DNA of 6,755 bases from Acidimicrobiaceae bacterium (GTDB lineage Bacteria; Actinomycetota; Acidimicrobiia; Acidimicrobiales; Palsa-688): assembly GCA_009785715.1 (NCBI GenBank), contig WQVT01000132.1, positions 1 through 6,755 of the forward strand, written 5' to 3'. The position numbers and the translations under genes are program-made. Below the pieces are notes generated by a model that searched no databases, had not been told where the DNA came from, and was given only the letters and a program-made list of their open reading frames with translations. This document shows positions 5,462 through 6,755 of the stretch, piece after piece (within the stretch, counting starts at the first letter, position 1; each line of letters opens with the position of its first letter).

Positions 5462-5467
5462 TAGCAT
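5462..5467 (+). promoter_or_regulatory. Candidate -10 hexamer TAGCAT for the LLM gene
   Basis: TAGCAT fits TANNNT and would start transcription near 5474, giving a leader of about 28 bases that includes the Shine-Dalgarno at 5486-5496. No clear -35 is visible. Confidence 0.35.
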
Positions 5468-5485
5468 GTCGGCGATTCCGGCCGA

Positions 5486-5496
5486 GGGGGAGAGGG
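5486..5496 (+). promoter_or_regulatory. Shine-Dalgarno GGGGGAGAGGG deciding the LLM start
   Basis: The purine run ends six bases before GTG 5503, the ideal distance, and abuts TTG 5497 with no spacing. It therefore selects GTG 5503 over TTG 5497 and over any upstream start in the long open frame. Confidence 0.6.
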
Positions 5497-5502
5497 TTGC
5501 AC

Positions 5503-6354
5503 GTGGAGTACGGGACGACTTTCAGCGCCGATTGGCTCGACGACCTGGGCGCGCTGCGCGAGGGCGCGAGCAGGCTGGACGAGGGGGGAGTGGACTTCGT
5601 CGGGCACGGGGGTCACGTCGTGACCCTCCGCCCCGGCCGCTATGAGCGACCCCTCGGTACCTATGGCGTTCCCTTCCGGGATCCGATCGTCCTGTATGCG
5701 TCGCTCGCGGCGACGACCACGCGGCTGCGCTTTCGCAGCGGAATCCTGATCCTGCCGTTGTTCCCGACCGTTCACGTTGCCAAGCAGGCGGCGGAGCTCG
5801 CGTTGCTCAGCGGTGGTCGCTTCGACCTCGGAGTCGGGATCAGCTGGAATGAAGCGGAGTACCGGGCCATGGGCCAGGATCTGTCGGTTCGGGGCCGGCG
5901 GTTCGAGGAGCAGCTCGTGGTCCTGAAGCGGCTGTGGAGCGAGCCGCTCGTCACGTTCTCCGGTGAGTTTCACGAGCTGGACGAGTTGGGGCTCGGGCAA
6001 CTGCCGCCGAACCCGGTGCCGATCTGGGTCGGCTGCGGCGACTCGGACCGGGTCCTCTCGCGGGTCGGCCGGCTGGCCGACGGGTGGATGCCGACGGGAG
6101 CGCCGAGTGCCGAGCGGATCGCCGCGCTCCAGCGTTTCGCCGCCGAAGCCGGCCGCGCCGGCCAGGTCGGCGTGACGTCGCGGATCGCGGCCAGGCCCGA
6201 CGACCTCGACGCTGCGGTGGGCGAGGCCAAGACGCAGCTCGAAGCGGGGGCGACCTCCTTGTCGGTCAGCCCACCACCCGGCGCCGGCCTCACCGCGGGC
6301 ATCGACGCCGTGATCGCGACGGTTGGACACCTCCGACAGGCGCTCACTTCCTAG
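5503..6354 (+). CDS. LLM class F420-dependent oxidoreductase
   Basis: This is a 283-residue TIM-barrel flavin/F420 enzyme of the bacterial luciferase-like superfamily, probably using coenzyme F420 as in most actinobacterial members; the substrate is unknown. It has the usual length. It starts MEYGTTFSADW. The barrel core shows DPIVLYASLAATTTRLRFRS (60-79), GILILPLFPTVHVAKQAAEL (80-99) and the hallmark LLSGGRFDLGVGISWNEAEY (101-120). Later segments include RRFEEQLVVLKRLWSEP (132-148), PVPIWVGCGDSDRVLSRVGR (171-190) and LADGWMPTG (191-199). The frame is open far upstream, but that stretch is antisense to other genes; conserved sequence begins at GTG 5503, which has a good Shine-Dalgarno. It is divergent from the CMD-like gene 96 bases away. 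F420 rather than FMN use is inferred from family resemblance. Confidence 0.9.
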   Translation: MEYGTTFSADWLDDLGALREGASRLDEGGVDFVGHGGHVVTLRPGRYERPLGTYGVPFRDPIVLYASLAATTTRLRFRSGILILPLFPTVHVAKQAAELALLSGGRFDLGVGISWNEAEYRAMGQDLSVRGRRFEEQLVVLKRLWSEPLVTFSGEFHELDELGLGQLPPNPVPIWVGCGDSDRVLSRVGRLADGWMPTGAPSAERIAALQRFAAEAGRAGQVGVTSRIAARPDDLDAAVGEAKTQLEAGATSLSVSPPPGAGLTAGIDAVIATVGHLRQALTS

Positions 6355-6379
6355 GCGGATCAGGCGACTCGTGGCCGGC

Positions 6380-6409
6380 GGACCCCCGGGCTCCGGGTCG
6401 TCGGGGTCC
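6380..6409 (+). terminator. Possible hairpin terminator after the LLM gene
   Basis: GGACCCC (6380-6386) and GGGGTCC (6403-6409) are perfect seven-base arms around a 16-base GC-rich loop, 25 bases after the LLM stop. There is no T-run, so termination is uncertain. The position, between two co-oriented unrelated genes, is the main support. Confidence 0.3.
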
Positions 6410-6433
6410 CCCGGGCCCGTATCGGGTGTGAGA

Positions 6434-6439
6434 TAGGGT
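6434..6439 (+). promoter_or_regulatory. Candidate -10 TAGGGT (or AGGG Shine-Dalgarno) before HTH-MurA
   Basis: TAGGGT fits TANNNT and ends eight bases before ATG 6447, placing the transcription start at or beside the start codon. The same bases contain AGGG at 6435-6438, eight bases from the ATG, which could instead act as a weak Shine-Dalgarno. Sequence alone cannot decide between the two. Confidence 0.35.
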
Positions 6440-6446
6440 CCCGGCC

Positions 6447-6755
6447 ATGCCTGCGACGGAGGCGTTGGATCGGATCGGTGGCCTGGTGCGCGACGCCCGT
6501 CTCCACCGTGGGTGGACGCAAGCGGAGCTCGCCGAGGCGTTGGGGACCAGTCAGAGCGCGGTGAATCGCATCGAGCGCGGCGGCCAGAACGTCAGCGTGC
6601 AGATGCTTGCGCGGATCGGCGAGGTCCTCGACAGCGGGCTGGTCAGCCTGGGCCACGCCGCTCCTGCGCACCTGCGGATCACCGGCGGTGCGCCCCTCGG
6701 TGGTGAGATCGAGGTGCGGGCGAGCAAGAACGCCAGCGTGGCGCTGCTTTGCGCG
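6447..6755 (+). CDS. murA: MurA-like UDP-GlcNAc 1-carboxyvinyltransferase with N-terminal XRE helix-turn-helix (partial, 3' end outside)
   Basis: The frame runs off the right edge with 103 residues visible. Residues 7-68 are an XRE/Cro-type HTH: LVRDARLHRGWTQAELAEAL (13-32) followed by the recognition helix TSQSAVNRIERGGQNVS (34-50). Directly after it, LRITGGAPLGGEIEV (76-90) and SKNASVALLCA (93-103) match the beginning of the MurA/EPSP synthase fold, including the Lys-Asn pair (94-95) that contacts UDP-GlcNAc in MurA. MurA transfers enolpyruvate from PEP to UDP-GlcNAc, the first committed step of peptidoglycan synthesis. I recall this HTH-MurA architecture from Streptomyces-type genomes, usually as a second copy next to a conventional murA. 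Whether this copy is catalytic (the loop Cys is beyond the window) is unknown. An in-frame TGA at 6429-6431 forces ATG 6447 as start. Confidence 0.85.
   Translation, partial: MPATEALDRIGGLVRDARLHRGWTQAELAEALGTSQSAVNRIERGGQNVSVQMLARIGEVLDSGLVSLGHAAPAHLRITGGAPLGGEIEVRASKNASVALLCA

Noticed and set aside
4102..5502. Long plus-strand open frame fused upstream of the LLM gene, suggesting a 750-residue protein
   Set aside because: It is antisense to the DGPF and CMD-like genes; recognisable LLM sequence begins at GTG 5503, which has its own well-spaced Shine-Dalgarno.

Overview
The window is high-GC (roughly 70% by eye) and carries genes typical of Actinomycetota: an F420-type luciferase-like oxidoreductase, a DUF2252 protein, a TfoX-N protein, an ECF42-type sigma factor paired with a DGPF/YCII protein, and a MurA-like enzyme with an N-terminal helix-turn-helix. 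Several starts lack a Shine-Dalgarno and may be leaderless, which is also common there. I cannot place it below phylum; an Acidimicrobiia- or Thermoleophilia-like lineage is only a guess. No phage, transposon, CRISPR or RNA gene was seen, and the region reads as ordinary chromosome.

Layout. The plus strand begins with the tail of a DUF2252 gene (3-440), a small TfoX-N gene (486-809) and an uncharacterised coiled-coil protein (845-1792). A 187-base gap follows with two GC-rich hairpins and a possible 18-codon leader ORF (1927-1983), which has a perfect AGGAGG and a GTGA overlap onto a D-2-hydroxyacid dehydrogenase gene (1980-3008). Convergent with that gene, on the minus strand, is a two-gene operon: a DGPF/YCII protein (4033-4419) followed through an ATGA overlap by an ECF42-type sigma factor (3026-4036). 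Upstream of this operon, also on the minus strand, is an uncharacterised protein with apparent carboxymuconolactone-decarboxylase-like repeats (4495-5406). It is divergent from the plus-strand luciferase-like oxidoreductase (5503-6354). The right edge holds the start of the HTH-MurA gene (6447 to beyond the end).

How the parts may work together. The clearest regulatory unit is the sigma operon. A TGTCGA-N17-CGTC element sits 45 bases upstream of the DGPF start and matches the ECF42 target motif as I remember it, so the sigma factor probably drives its own operon. The sigma factor appears to lack the last part of the usual C-terminal extension. The divergent CMD-like/LLM pair could share a promoter region and act on related small molecules, but that is inference. 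The most novel-looking signals are the possible leader peptide with tandem Trp codons before the dehydrogenase and the unusual, shortened sigma factor.
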